Below, piece by piece: positions 47,414-57,476 of a stretch of 64,000 nucleotides of DNA. Location of the stretch: contig NZ_PDCG01000002.1 in NCBI RefSeq assembly GCF_003315635.1, positions 248,001-312,000 of the forward strand, in the 5' to 3' direction. The stretch's first letter is position 1, and each line of letters opens with the position of its first letter. The translations under genes were made by a program, and so were the position numbers. The stretch comes from Bifidobacterium aemilianum (GTDB lineage: Bacteria > Actinomycetota > Actinomycetes > Actinomycetales > Bifidobacteriaceae). The notes beneath the pieces were generated by a model. The model had not been told where the DNA came from, did no database searches, and saw nothing but the letters and a program-made list of their open reading frames with translations.

Positions 47414-48742
47414 ATGCGATGGTTGCGTGAATTCATGGGGCTGCCGGCTTTTCTGAGGGCCATGCTCATCATTGATCTGATCTGCAGCTTCGGCATCGGT
47501 CTGGTCATGCCCATCGAATTGCTCTTCACCACACATTCTCTGGGAGCCTCCATCTCCGAGGCCAATTTGACCGTCACTGTCAGCTCCGTGGGCTCCTTGA
47601 TCTGCCACCCGCTGGTAGGCTGGCTGTCGGACAAGAAATCGCCCTGGCTGGCCTTGCACCTGACCCTGGTCCTCTCGGTTGTCGGACCGCTGCTCTTCGC
47701 CTTTGCCCAAACCTTCACCATGGCTCTGATCGCTGCCCTGGTCTCTGGCATGGGCATGTCCATGTACACAGCCTGGACCTCCATTCTCACCCAGGTCTCC
47801 ACCGAGGAACAGCATAAGATCGTCTACGGCATCAACCAGGCCGAGGTGAACCTGGGCATCGGTCTGGGGGCGGCGGTGGGAGGACTCCTGGTGGTCGGCG
47901 GATCAGACTTCTACTTCCGTCTGGGGTTCGCTGGCCGCGCCATCGGCTATGCCATTGTGGCCCTAGCCCTGCTGATCGTACAGCGTCACTACGGGCTTAC
48001 CGGCCTGAAGGCCAGCAAGCCTGTGACCCCCATCGAAGTCCCGGCACAGTCTGGGTTCCAGGAGGCGGACGGCCAGAAGCGGAAGGGAATCGCGGGCATT
48101 GACCGGCAAGTCTTGACCACCATGATCCTGCTGACCGTGGGCACACTCTTCATGGACATCTTCGGCTACGCCCAGTTCGATTCGGGCATGGTCACCACCC
48201 TGATCTCCGACCCGCATATCCCCTCCTGGTCACTGTCCCTGGTGGACACGGTCAATACCTTCGGCCTGGTGATCATCAACGTAATACTCCTGCCCCGGCT
48301 CAAGGACGGCAACCATGTACTGATGCTGAGGACCGTGCCAATCTTCTGGGCCCTGGGCTGGACGGTCATTGTGCTGGGACTTCGGTTCGATTCCCCCGCC
48401 ATGGCCTTGGCCACAGCCTGCCTGGGCGGCCTCATCTTCTGCTTCGGCGAAGTCATGCTTGGCATCTCCCAGCCAGTCGTAGCGGCGGAATTGGCGGGGC
48501 CGCGCTTCAGCGGGAGGATGTTCGGTCTGCTCAACACGGCCGGCTCCACAGGCTACATTCTGGGCCCCCTCTTCTCCTCCTTCGTTCTTGATGGCCACCA
48601 GCCCATACCGCTGCTGACCATGTGCTCCATAGGCCTGGTCCTACTGGCCTTCCCCTGGTTCCTGGCCATCAAGACCAGCCACAGGAACCCGGAGATCTTC
48701 CTGGACGGTCCATCCACAGGGCAGGCCGACCGCCGTAAGTAG
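47414..48742 (+). CDS. MFS transporter
   Basis: 442 residues with about 12 hydrophobic segments, e.g. LIIDLICSFGIGLVMPIELL and VVGPLLFAFAQTFTMALIAA. The loop between helices 2 and 3 reads GWLSDKKSPW, the MFS G-x3-D-(R/K)-x-G/P-R/K-like motif A. The central cytosolic loop carries a Lys/Arg/Gln-rich stretch (QEADGQKRKG). Resembles 12-helix exporters; substrate unknown. The ATG at 47414 follows AAAGGA eight bases upstream. It is followed by overlapping hairpins and the separate aspA promoter, so it is likely a single-gene transcript. Confidence 0.9.
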   Translation: MRWLREFMGLPAFLRAMLIIDLICSFGIGLVMPIELLFTTHSLGASISEANLTVTVSSVGSLICHPLVGWLSDKKSPWLALHLTLVLSVVGPLLFAFAQTFTMALIAALVSGMGMSMYTAWTSILTQVSTEEQHKIVYGINQAEVNLGIGLGAAVGGLLVVGGSDFYFRLGFAGRAIGYAIVALALLIVQRHYGLTGLKASKPVTPIEVPAQSGFQEADGQKRKGIAGIDRQVLTTMILLTVGTLFMDIFGYAQFDSGMVTTLISDPHIPSWSLSLVDTVNTFGLVIINVILLPRLKDGNHVLMLRTVPIFWALGWTVIVLGLRFDSPAMALATACLGGLIFCFGEVMLGISQPVVAAELAGPRFSGRMFGLLNTAGSTGYILGPLFSSFVLDGHQPIPLLTMCSIGLVLLAFPWFLAIKTSHRNPEIFLDGPSTGQADRRK

Positions 48743-48781
48743 CAGCCCCCAGGGCACATTTGCAGTCTCCTGTCGGCTATG

Positions 48782-48821
48782 CCGACATTGGGATGTCGGT
48801 CCGTGCCTCCTGCATCCCAAT
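48782..48821. other. Two mutually exclusive hairpins between the MFS and aspA genes
   Basis: CCGACAT/ATGTCGG (48782-48799) and ATTGGGATG/CATCCCAAT (48787-48821) share bases 48787-48788 and 48793-48795, so only one can form at a time. There is no T-run. They lie in the MFS 3' end and upstream of the aspA promoter. Confidence 0.4.
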
Positions 48822-48908
48822 GGCCCATACGTCTTGGCATGACCTATATCAGCCTGTTCGGCGAAACACCGAAGAAGGGCGGTGAACCAAGACTATGCGC
48901 CCGTTCGA

Positions 48909-48937
48909 CTGACAAATTTCAGCCAGGCCTATATAAT
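48909..48937 (+). promoter_or_regulatory. Sigma-A type promoter of aspA
   Basis: CTGACA (48909-48914), a 17-base spacer, and a perfect TATAAT (48932-48937). The transcription start would be near 48944, which rules out the farther upstream in-frame codons as starts for aspA. Confidence 0.8.
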
Positions 48938-48982
48938 CGCGATGATGAATATGGCAGCATTCCGATGAAAGACGGTCAAGTC

Positions 48983-50473
48983 ATGAATCACAGCGAAGGT
49001 TCCCAGTCCACTGTTCACTTTTCCGATACAGGGACTGGCCAAGGCCAGAAATGCCGTATGGAGCACGATTGCCTCGGCCATATGTCGGTCCCCCGTGATG
49101 TCTACTGGGGCATCCACACCTTGAGGGCCATGGAGAACTTCAGCATTTCAGGGGTCCATGACGCCGACCACCCACAGCTGATTCATGCCCTGGCAGCCGT
49201 CAAGGAAGCCTGCGCCGCCGCCAATGAGGAGCTGGGACTCCTGGAGCCGAACAAGGCATCATTGATTATCTCCGCCTGCAGGGAGGTCCAGGAGGGGCGG
49301 TTGTCCGACCAGTTCCCCATCGACGTTCTCCAGGGTGGCGCGGGCACCTCGGCCAACATGAACATGAACGAGGTTATCGCCAACCGGGCCTTGGAACTGG
49401 GAGGCCACGAGCGAGGCCAGTACGAGGTCATCCACCCCAACGACCATGTCAACAAGTCCCAGTCCACCAACGATGTCTACCCGGCCGCCTGCAAGCTGGC
49501 CCTGGCCTGGCATGCCCAGGACCTGTCCGCCAGCTGCGGTCTCTTGGCCCAAGCCTTCCACGACCTGGCAGACCGGCACAGCAAGGATGTGACGATAGGG
49601 CGCACCCAGCTTCAGGACGCTGTTCCCATGACCTTCGGCCAGGAATTCCACGCCTTTGCCAGCATGCTCAACACCGACCTGCAAGCCTGGCGGGAGCTGG
49701 AGGGCCAACTATGCGTGCTCAACCTAGGAGCCACCGCCATCGGCACCGGTATCTGCGCCGACCTGCGCTTCCGACAGCTAGCCACCAAGCATCTGGCACG
49801 AATCACCGGACTTCCCATACAAGCCGCCCCTGACCCCATTGCTGCCGTTACAGACACCGCCGCTTTCCTGGCTGTATCTGGGAGCTTGAAGACCCTGGCC
49901 ATGCACCTGAAGAAAGCCGCCGATGACCTGCGACTGCTGAACTCAGGACCCCGCACCGGTTTCAACGAGCTGGACGTGCCAGCCCGGCAGGCTGGTTCCT
50001 CCATCATGCCCGGCAAGGTCAACCCCGTCATTCCCGAGGCCGTGGACCAATGTTGCTTCCGGATCTTCGGCATGGACACCACCGTCACCTGGGCGGCCTC
50101 GGAGGGCCAGCTGCAGCTCAACGCCTTCGAGCCGGTCATGATTCACGAGCTGCTCAAGGGCATGACCATACTGGCCTCGGCCATGACCATGTTCCGCACC
50201 AAATGTGTGGAGGGCATCACCATCAACACCGACCAGGGCCTGACCCATGCCAACTCTTCGGCCTCGGTCTCCGCCGCCCTCAACGCATCAATCGGCTATG
50301 AGAAGGCCGTGGCGATTGCCCAGAAGGCCACAACTGAGGGAAAGACAGTACGACAGGTGGCAGGCGAGGACACGGACCTGTCTGGCGAAGAGCTGGACCG
50401 GCTGCTGGACCCCCTGGCCCTTTCACGCGGCCTGGGCCAGACCTGCCGCCAACAGCAAGATGACCACGCCTAG
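48983..50473 (+). CDS. aspA: Aspartate ammonia-lyase
   Basis: About 496 residues, fumarase/aspartase superfamily. Conserved segments: MEHDCLGHMSVPRDVYWGIH, the HPNDHVNKSQSTNDVYPA stretch, GRTQLQDAVPMTFGQEF, and the signature GSSIMPGKVNPVIPEA. It converts aspartate to fumarate and ammonia. The superfamily's serine-rich loop overlaps the signature, so argininosuccinate lyase or fumarase were considered, but VNKSQSTNDVYP and overall pattern fit aspartase best. ATG 48983 or 48965 are the candidate starts; neither has a strong Shine-Dalgarno, and the TATAAT box at 48932 excludes earlier ones. It makes fumarate in an organism with no complete TCA cycle. Confidence 0.9.
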   Translation: MNHSEGSQSTVHFSDTGTGQGQKCRMEHDCLGHMSVPRDVYWGIHTLRAMENFSISGVHDADHPQLIHALAAVKEACAAANEELGLLEPNKASLIISACREVQEGRLSDQFPIDVLQGGAGTSANMNMNEVIANRALELGGHERGQYEVIHPNDHVNKSQSTNDVYPAACKLALAWHAQDLSASCGLLAQAFHDLADRHSKDVTIGRTQLQDAVPMTFGQEFHAFASMLNTDLQAWRELEGQLCVLNLGATAIGTGICADLRFRQLATKHLARITGLPIQAAPDPIAAVTDTAAFLAVSGSLKTLAMHLKKAADDLRLLNSGPRTGFNELDVPARQAGSSIMPGKVNPVIPEAVDQCCFRIFGMDTTVTWAASEGQLQLNAFEPVMIHELLKGMTILASAMTMFRTKCVEGITINTDQGLTHANSSASVSAALNASIGYEKAVAIAQKATTEGKTVRQVAGEDTDLSGEELDRLLDPLALSRGLGQTCRQQQDDHA

Positions 50474-50626
50474 TTCGCTCGGTTGGAGTTACTCCTCTAG
50501 CTCCGCAGCCGACCACCACCCCTGTTCCAGCGGCACTTGTCACTCGCCACTGAGTTGAAACGGCCTTGCAATAGCTATCACCACAGGCCACGGCAAGGCA
50601 CAGCTCAGCAAGGCACGGGAAATAAC

Positions 50627-50655
50627 AAAAGCCAGCTTCCAGCGGAAGCTGGCTT
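50627..50655 (-). terminator. Terminator of parE
   Basis: AAGCCAGCTTCC pairs with GGAAGCTGGCTT around three bases, ~33 bases past the parE stop. On the minus strand it is followed by TTTTGTTATTT, a good intrinsic terminator. Confidence 0.9.
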
Positions 50656-50687
50656 GACCATCCCCCATGGGAGGGGCAGGCTGTAGA

Positions 50688-53129
50688 TCAGGTGTCGATC
50701 TTGGAGCGGTCGAAATCATCGGCGTTGTCGACGATGAACTGCTTGCGAGGCGGCACGTCATCGCCCATGAGCAGGTCGAAGACCTGACTGGCGTGCTCGG
50801 CATGCTCCATGCGGATTCGTCGAAGCATACGGGTTCGGGGGTCCATGGTGGTGTCGGCCAGCTGGTCGGCATCCATCTCACCCAGGCCTTTGTAGCGCTG
50901 AATGTCAGGGTTGAAATCAATCCCCTGGCGCTTGAGGTCATCCAGTTTGCCGGCCAGCTCATCATCCGAATAGGTGTAGATGTACTCCCCCTTGTGCTTG
51001 CCGGCCAGGGAGATTCGGTGGAGGGGAGGCACAGCCGCGTAGACCCTGCCGTTCTCGATCAGGGGCCGCATGTAGCGGTAGAAGAGGGTCAGCAGGAGAA
51101 TGCGGATATGGGCCCCGTCCACATCCGCATCGGTCATCATGATGACCTTGTTGTAGCGGGCCTGGTCAATGTCGAAGCTGGCCGAGGAGCCGGCGCCGAT
51201 CACCTGGATGATGGCCGCGCACTCCTTGTTGGCCAGAATCTGGGCCAGGGAGGCCTTCTGCACATTGAGAATCTTGCCTCGAATGGGCAGAAGGGCCTGG
51301 AAGCCGGCGTTTCGGGCGGCCTTGGCCGTGCCCAATGCCGAATCACCCTCCACGATGAAGAGTTCGGCCACATCGTCATTGCCGGGTTGGCAATCGGAAA
51401 GCTTGGGTGGCATGGAGGCGGACTCCAAGGCATTCTTGCGCCTGGTGACCTCTTTGGTCTTACGGGCTTGGATACGAGCGTGCATCTCTGAGGTGATCTT
51501 GTCCAGCACCCTGCCGGACTGCTCCTTGTAGCCACGCTTGGAACCGGAGATCATCTCACCGAACTGCTTGTCGGTCATTTTGGAGACGATGGGCCGCACC
51601 GGGGCCGTACCCAGCACGTCCTTGGTCTGGCCCTGGAACTGGGGCTCGGCAATCCGCACGGTGACCACTGCCACCAGGCCGGACATGATGTCGTCACGCT
51701 CGATGCGGGTCTTGGCGTCCTTGAGATTGACCTTGTACTTGCGCGCGTTGGCCTCCACAACCTTGCGAATCTGCTTGGTCAAGGCCTGCATGAACCCGTC
51801 AACGTGCATGCCACCACCGGGGGTCTCCACCACATTCACGAAGGAGCGGATGACCGAATCGTAGCCATTGACCCAGCGCAGGGCTATGTCAACGCCGCAG
51901 GTGCGCACAATCTTCTGGGCGTGGAGGTTACCATTGGAGTCGACCGCCTGGGTCTCCTCCGTATAAGTGTCCTGGCCGGAGATGTGCCAGATGTCGGATA
52001 CAGGCTCTCCTGAGGAGAGGAAGTCAACGAAGTCCTTGACACCTCCACGATGGAGGAACTCCTCCACCCGACGGTGGGCGGGGGGCCGGCCGGCCTCAAG
52101 GGTCAGGCCTGCGATGGCGTCCAAATCCCGGGCGGAGTCCGAGTCACTGTCGGAATCCCCAGAGTCCTCTCCTTGAGACTCTTCGCCCCTCTCGCCGGCA
52201 CTGTCACCAGCAACGGCGCCTGCAAACAGGCCCAAGGCTTCGGATGGGTTGTCAGCATCCGCATCGCTGTCAGCACCCACAGACTCCACTGCCAGCAGGT
52301 CCGCAGAAGCTTGCGCAAAGACCTCGGTATCGGAGGCTTCAGAAGCCGCTGCCACCTGCTCGCGGCCTTCACCGGCTGCATCCGTCTCGATGAGGTCGTC
52401 GATGGCGGCGTCACCGGTTTCTGGTATGGACTCGTCGATGACGGTTATCTTGAGGCCGGGAACCAGGAAGCTGGTCTGCCGCACCCGGTCTATGAGCTGT
52501 TCATAGCTGAACATGGCGGTCTGGTTGAAGATCTCGGGGTCGGCCCAGTAGCGGATGCGCGTGCCGGTGGTCTTGGCAGGGACCTTGCCGACCACCTCCA
52601 GCTCAGTGGGCTTGTTCTTGCGGGTTTGCTTGAAGGGCGAGTCGGGAGATGGATGGTCCGGGTCCGCATCCTTGTATACGCCAGCATGGCCCTGGTGGAA
52701 GGCCATGTGGTAAGTCTTGCCGTTGCGGTCCACCTCCACATCCAGGCGGGAGCTCAGGGCGTTGACCACCGACGAACCCACACCATGGAGGCCACCGGCG
52801 GCATTGTATGAGGCGTTGCCGAACTTGGCTCCGGCATGGAGCTTGGTCAGCACCACCTCCACACCAGTCAGGCCGGTCTTGGACTCGACATCGACAGGGA
52901 TGCCGCGGCCATTGTCCGCCACTTCGAGGGACCCATCGGTATGGAGGGTGACGACGATGTTGTCGCAGGCCCCAGCCAGGGCCTCATCGACGGAGTTGTC
53001 GATGATCTCCCAGAGACAGTGCATAAGCCCCTGGCTATCGGTGGTGCCGATATACATGCCGGGGCGTTTGCGGACCGCATCAAGCCCTTCAAGCACCGAT
53101 AAGTCTTTGGCGCTGTACTCCTCAGCCAC
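50688..53129 (-). CDS. parE: DNA topoisomerase IV subunit B (ParE) with an acidic insertion
   Basis: 813 residues. The GHKL ATPase motifs are EIIDNSVDEAL, VADNGRGIPVD and GGLHGVGSSVVNALS; the TOPRIM domain has the EGDSA and DADVDGAHIRILLL metal-binding motifs. An insertion of ~110 residues (about 240-350), rich in Asp, Glu, Ser and Ala (EDSGDSDSDSDSARDLDAIA), lies between the ATPase and transducer segments. Pairs with ParC encoded ~17 kb away on the other strand. The ATG at 53127-53129 gives MAEEYSAKDLSVLEGLDAVR, the usual N-terminus. It decatenates replicated chromosomes. GyrB is the alternative; ParE fits the context. Confidence 0.92.
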   Translation of the reverse strand: MAEEYSAKDLSVLEGLDAVRKRPGMYIGTTDSQGLMHCLWEIIDNSVDEALAGACDNIVVTLHTDGSLEVADNGRGIPVDVESKTGLTGVEVVLTKLHAGAKFGNASYNAAGGLHGVGSSVVNALSSRLDVEVDRNGKTYHMAFHQGHAGVYKDADPDHPSPDSPFKQTRKNKPTELEVVGKVPAKTTGTRIRYWADPEIFNQTAMFSYEQLIDRVRQTSFLVPGLKITVIDESIPETGDAAIDDLIETDAAGEGREQVAAASEASDTEVFAQASADLLAVESVGADSDADADNPSEALGLFAGAVAGDSAGERGEESQGEDSGDSDSDSDSARDLDAIAGLTLEAGRPPAHRRVEEFLHRGGVKDFVDFLSSGEPVSDIWHISGQDTYTEETQAVDSNGNLHAQKIVRTCGVDIALRWVNGYDSVIRSFVNVVETPGGGMHVDGFMQALTKQIRKVVEANARKYKVNLKDAKTRIERDDIMSGLVAVVTVRIAEPQFQGQTKDVLGTAPVRPIVSKMTDKQFGEMISGSKRGYKEQSGRVLDKITSEMHARIQARKTKEVTRRKNALESASMPPKLSDCQPGNDDVAELFIVEGDSALGTAKAARNAGFQALLPIRGKILNVQKASLAQILANKECAAIIQVIGAGSSASFDIDQARYNKVIMMTDADVDGAHIRILLLTLFYRYMRPLIENGRVYAAVPPLHRISLAGKHKGEYIYTYSDDELAGKLDDLKRQGIDFNPDIQRYKGLGEMDADQLADTTMDPRTRMLRRIRMEHAEHASQVFDLLMGDDVPPRKQFIVDNADDFDRSKIDT

Positions 53130-53291
53130 TTCTCTCCTTTAGGTCGGTATGCCTCATTCCTTGGTAGGCACCCCTGGCGCCCCTGGCGAATCAGGCAAGT
53201 CTCAGCAGCTTACACCCCAGCCGCCATATTGCAAGACAGCGACAGCGGGGTCCGCTAACCCTCCAGCTGCCTGGCTTCTGGCCCTATCTCG

Positions 53292-54719
53292 TCACTGGTC
53301 CAGGAAGTCACGCAAGGTCTGCGAGCGTGAGGGGTGGCGAAGCTTGGACATGGTCTTGGATTCGATCTGGCGAATACGCTCTCGGGTCACTCCGTAGACC
53401 CGGCCAATGTCGTCCAGGGTCTTGGGCTGGCCATCCTCCAGGCCATAGCGCATTTTGATGACACCGGCCTCACGGGGGCTGAGGGTCTCCAGGACCTGCT
53501 GGAACTGGTCCTGCAGGAGAGAGAAGGCCACAGCGTCGGAGGGGGCGATGGCGTCGGTGTCTTCAATCAGATCACCGAACTCCGAGTCACCGTCCTCGCC
53601 CAGGGGAGTGTGCAGGGAGATGGGTTCACGGCCATACTTCTGGACCTCCTGAACCTTCTCGACCGGCATGTCGAGTTCGCGGGCCAGCTCGTCGGGCGTG
53701 GGCTCGCGGCCCAGGTCCTGGAGCATCTGCCGCTGGACTCGGGAAAGCTTGTTGATGACCTCGACCATATGTACGGGCACACGAATGGTACGGGCCTGGT
53801 CGGCCATGGCACGGGTGATGGCCTGGCGAATCCACCAGGTGGCGTAGGTGGAGAACTTGAAGCCCTTCTTCCAATCGAACTTCTCGACGGCGCGAATCAG
53901 ACCCAGGTTGCCTTCCTGGATGAGGTCCAGGAAGAGCATGCCACGGCCGGTGTAGCGCTTGGCTAGGGAAACGACCAGACGGAGGTTGGCCTCCAGTAGA
54001 TGGTCCTTGGCCTTCTTGCCGTCATTGGAGGCCCACTTGAGCTCCCTCTTGCGCTTGAAGTCCATACCCTCGGACTCGGTGTCCAGCAGATGCTGGGCGT
54101 AGAGGCCGGCCTCGATACGTTCGGAGAGGTCAACTTCCTGCTCGGCGTTCAGTAGGCTGACCCTGCCGATCTGTTTGAGATAATCCTTGACCGGGTCGGC
54201 GGTCGCACCGGAGGTGACCACACGACGCTTGGGGTTGCCCGAAGGGGCCAGGTTCTCATCGTCGTCGTCATCGCGAACCACGAAGGCACCCTTGGCCTTG
54301 ATCTCAGGCTCCTCGGGCTTGGCCTCGTCCTCATCGCCGTCGTCCACGTCGTCTGAATGGTCGGAGATATCCGAGTCATCATCATGAGACTCATCGGCGG
54401 AATCCGCATCTTCCAGATCGACGTCAACATCCTCCAGTTCGGCATCGTCAAGGTCCACGTCCTCCTCGTCGTCGAGAACCTGGCTGTCCTTCTCCTCCTT
54501 AGCCACAGGAGCCTTGCTGCGGGCGGTCTTGGTCTTGGAGGTCTTGCCCGCCTCCTTCTTCTTGGCGGGGCCTGACCGGGCAGTTTTCTTGCCAGCCGCA
54601 GCCTTAGGGGCCGATGTCTTGGTCCTCTTGGCTTTCTTGGCTGCCGATGCAGATCCACCCTTGGTCTCGGCGGTCTGATCAGCTGCTGCTGGTTGAGCTG
54701 TCTGTTCCTTCTTGGCCAA
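53292..54719 (-). CDS. rpoD: Primary sigma factor (sigma-70, RpoD/SigA/HrdB-like)
   Basis: 475 residues. A Lys/Ala-rich and then strongly acidic N-terminus precedes region 1.2 ([20 protein letters not shown]), region 2 ([40 protein letters not shown]), region 3, and region 4 ([40 protein letters not shown]). It directs RNA polymerase to housekeeping promoters, such as the aspA TATAAT box here. I choose the TTG at 54717-54719, six bases after AGGAGG; the upstream codons lack a matching Shine-Dalgarno. It lies ~160 bases from parE on the same strand. Confidence 0.95.
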   Translation of the reverse strand: MAKKEQTAQPAAADQTAETKGGSASAAKKAKRTKTSAPKAAAGKKTARSGPAKKKEAGKTSKTKTARSKAPVAKEEKDSQVLDDEEDVDLDDAELEDVDVDLEDADSADESHDDDSDISDHSDDVDDGDEDEAKPEEPEIKAKGAFVVRDDDDDENLAPSGNPKRRVVTSGATADPVKDYLKQIGRVSLLNAEQEVDLSERIEAGLYAQHLLDTESEGMDFKRKRELKWASNDGKKAKDHLLEANLRLVVSLAKRYTGRGMLFLDLIQEGNLGLIRAVEKFDWKKGFKFSTYATWWIRQAITRAMADQARTIRVPVHMVEVINKLSRVQRQMLQDLGREPTPDELARELDMPVEKVQEVQKYGREPISLHTPLGEDGDSEFGDLIEDTDAIAPSDAVAFSLLQDQFQQVLETLSPREAGVIKMRYGLEDGQPKTLDDIGRVYGVTRERIRQIESKTMSKLRHPSRSQTLRDFLDQ

Positions 54720-54940
54720 GCTTATCCTCCTGAGGTTCCTCGCCAGCGAACGCATACCATAAGGGCAAACTTCTAGCAAGGGCAAATTATCAACTATTGG
54801 AGTAAACCATCTCGCAAGGACTATTATTCCCAGCTGTGATAAATCCCTGTCAGCACCGCAGGCGCCAACCCCTTACTCATGCCCGCCAGACCGCCAGCAG
54901 TCGCCTTCCCGGCACGGACGGCCTCAAGAGCCGCAGGACC

Positions 54941-55801
54941 CTAGTGTATCCAAGCCGGCCAGATGTGATGGTCCAAGGCGGAGCAGACGATGGCCGCCAG
55001 GGTGCAGTTGGGATCCATCTCTATGGCCTCCCGGGAGTATTGGTGCACCTCCTTATAGCCCATCCACCAGCAGCAGTAGGCCACCACGGCCAGTATCTGC
55101 GCCCGGGCCGGGCTCTCCAGCCTCCAGGACATCTCATCGAGAATGAACAGTCCCCTACGGCAGCGGCCCCTATCAGCCGGGGGTTCATCCTTGGTGAAGG
55201 CCTGTTGAAGTAGGTGGTAGAGGGTATCCACCGTGGCCGGATCATGGGGGTGGCAGGCCAGGTTCATCATGACCTGCTTATCGTCCTCCTGGCCGGTGCC
55301 AGCCACCAAAGAGATGATCAGAGCGTCACGGATGGAAAGCATTTCCGAGGCCCCCACAGCCAGCAGGTTGATGTCCTCATCGGGAGGCATATAAGGGTAG
55401 ATGATGGGTGCAAGCGTGTCATCCTGCGAATAGCCATCCCTAGCCAAGCTGCCGTCGGAGTCCCTGAGTGGTTCCTGCCTGAATTCCTCGTCTTCCACCA
55501 AACATCGCAACCATCTGTCGAAGGGGCCATCCATCCATAACCTGACGGCCTCCCCAATGCCCAGTTCCTTGCGGTCCCTACGCAGTTGGCCGACCAGAGG
55601 TGCAATGGCGGCAGCCGATTTCCCCAGATGGTTATCTGTCGGCCCCTCACCTTCGAACATTGACTGCCCACTGGCCCACTGACGACTTGAATCCTCCGGC
55701 TGTTGAGCACACCGAGGCCCACCAGGACTCTGGCCGGCGGCTCCCCCATTCTGGCCCTTTCGTCGTGTTGTCGTACTGCTAGCTGTCTTCGTGCTCACCA
55801 T
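54941..55801 (-). CDS. DUF4192 family protein
   Basis: 286 residues from the ATG at 55799-55801, which follows AGGAG. The central part (IIYPYMPPDEDINLL, SIRDALIISLVAGTG) and the C-terminal tail (ARAQILAVVAYCCWWMGYKE, SREAIEMDPNCTLAAIVCSA) match the actinobacterial DUF4192 family of unknown function. The last part resembles a tetratricopeptide-like helix pair. The N-terminal ~60 residues are Ser/Gln/Gly-rich and poorly conserved. No membrane segment. It is divergent from the polyprenyl synthetase gene. Confidence 0.85.
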   Translation of the reverse strand: MVSTKTASSTTTRRKGQNGGAAGQSPGGPRCAQQPEDSSRQWASGQSMFEGEGPTDNHLGKSAAAIAPLVGQLRRDRKELGIGEAVRLWMDGPFDRWLRCLVEDEEFRQEPLRDSDGSLARDGYSQDDTLAPIIYPYMPPDEDINLLAVGASEMLSIRDALIISLVAGTGQEDDKQVMMNLACHPHDPATVDTLYHLLQQAFTKDEPPADRGRCRRGLFILDEMSWRLESPARAQILAVVAYCCWWMGYKEVHQYSREAIEMDPNCTLAAIVCSALDHHIWPAWIH

Positions 55802-56021
55802 GGGTCTCCTATCATCCTTGCGCTGGCCCGGCTGGCCGTCAGCCACCGGTTGGTCAGACTGTCTGGGGCATCAGGGGTTGCCAATCCCTGTTTTACCTCT
55901 CGTTCAAGGTTGCCCGATATACGGCCGCCAGCGGAGGAAAAACAACCCTTGTGGTCGAAGGCTTGGAGAAATCGGTCAGGTCGCGTGTCCCTTGTCGTAA
56001 CCTTGTGGATAACCTCGTGTC

Positions 56022-57134
56022 ATGAGCATGGACCTGAGAGGCAATTCCTTGGATGAGCGGATGCGCCGGCTGTTGGATGAGGCACTGGAGCTTGACAGCG
56101 ATCAGCTGATCGCCCCTGCCTGCCTGCCGCTCCTGAGGTCGGCCTTGGAGCAGGGTCAGACCTCCAACCAGGGAGGCAAGCACCTGCGGGCGCAGCTGGC
56201 CCTCACCAGCTTCAGACTGGCCAGGCGTGAACAGTCGGACAGGCGGCCGGTGGAAGCTCCTGTGGCAGCTGATGAATCCGCCATGGCCGACCTGGCCTGC
56301 GCCGTGGAGATCTACCAGACCTCGGCCCTGATCCATGACGACATCATGGACGACGCCGACCTGCGCCGGTCCAAGCCCAGTGCCCATCAGGCCTTGGGCC
56401 AGCTGACCGGCACGGCCGACCTGGGTCGGAGCCTGGCCCTGATGCTGGGTGACCTCCTGGCCACAGCCAGCCTGTCCATAGCCCAGCAGGCCGCGCAATC
56501 CCTGGGCAACCCCCAAGCCATCCTCGGCTGTTTGCTGGCCATGCAAAAGAGCGTCGCCATCGGCCAGATGCTGGACATGGCCACCGAGCTGACCAACCTT
56601 GACGACCCACAGGTCCTGGCCGACCAGGCCCTCAGCGTCTACGAGTGGAAGACCGCCTCCTACACGACCATCGCCCCCATAGAACTGGCCCTGCTGGCAG
56701 CAGGCACAGACCCCAAAACCGCCCACAGCCAGTCACGGACCATCGGCCTGCCCCTTGGCATAGCCTTCCAACTGGCCGACGACCTCCTGGATGTCATCCC
56801 CGGTTCACAATCCAGCGGCAAGCCCCTGGGCGGCGACATCCGCGAGGGCAAACGCACCGTGTTGCTGGCCGACACCCTGCAATCCCCATCAACCACCACC
56901 CAAGACCAAGCTCGGTTGGTCAGCGTCTTCTCCAAAGCCTCCCGCTCCAGACAGGACGTCGAATGGGTCACCAAGCTCTACCAGCGCAGCGGAGCCATAG
57001 ACCGGGCCCATAGCCGCATCGAGAACGCATGGGAGCAGAGCCGGTTAGCAATCAGCACACTGCCATGGAAGGGCGAAAGTCAGGACAAACTGATCGCCAT
57101 GTGCGCCCATTTCGTCCCCACCGTTGAAACCTGA
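56022..57134 (+). CDS. Polyprenyl (geranylgeranyl-type) diphosphate synthase
   Basis: 370 residues, trans-isoprenyl diphosphate synthase. The first Asp-rich motif reads HDDIMDDADLRRSKPSAH and the second LADDLLDVIPGSQSSGKP. The GKHLRAQL segment and LALMLGDLLATAS also fit the family. It condenses isopentenyl diphosphate units into a chain used for lipid carriers or quinone-like compounds; the product length cannot be told from the motifs alone. Start at ATG 56022 (MSMDLRGNSLDERMRRLLDE). Upstream the DUF4192 gene is divergent; downstream a 340-base gap precedes pknB. Confidence 0.9.
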   Translation: MSMDLRGNSLDERMRRLLDEALELDSDQLIAPACLPLLRSALEQGQTSNQGGKHLRAQLALTSFRLARREQSDRRPVEAPVAADESAMADLACAVEIYQTSALIHDDIMDDADLRRSKPSAHQALGQLTGTADLGRSLALMLGDLLATASLSIAQQAAQSLGNPQAILGCLLAMQKSVAIGQMLDMATELTNLDDPQVLADQALSVYEWKTASYTTIAPIELALLAAGTDPKTAHSQSRTIGLPLGIAFQLADDLLDVIPGSQSSGKPLGGDIREGKRTVLLADTLQSPSTTTQDQARLVSVFSKASRSRQDVEWVTKLYQRSGAIDRAHSRIENAWEQSRLAISTLPWKGESQDKLIAMCAHFVPTVET

Positions 57135-57476
57135 AAGACCAAGGGAACAGCGTTAATCGCCCAATTCGAACCAGATGCCCAATGGCCCCGGCCACACGAC
57201 TGTCACGAACTGGCGAGTGCGAGCAGCACACGATTCCTCATGACATTGCCTGACGCAGGCACAAGCAACTGCGGCCGAGGGAAACAGTTCCATTTCCCAT
57301 CGACGCAGTTGTCTGCTCCCCGCCACCGGCACAGGCAGAGCATGGAAGAGTGAATCCGGCCCACCCACTTGTGTACATACCCTGTGGGAATGGGGGTGGG
57401 GCGCCCTGGCGCATAGGGGCTGGCATGTACACTAATGGTTGGAATTGCACGAATACAAGGAACCGCATAGACAACC
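57135..57476. other. Intergenic region before the PASTA kinase
   Basis: 342 bases with no supported gene. It should contain the promoter of the kinase gene; TACACT near 57427 is a possible -10 element but lacks a convincing -35. Otherwise nothing is seen. Confidence 0.4.
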
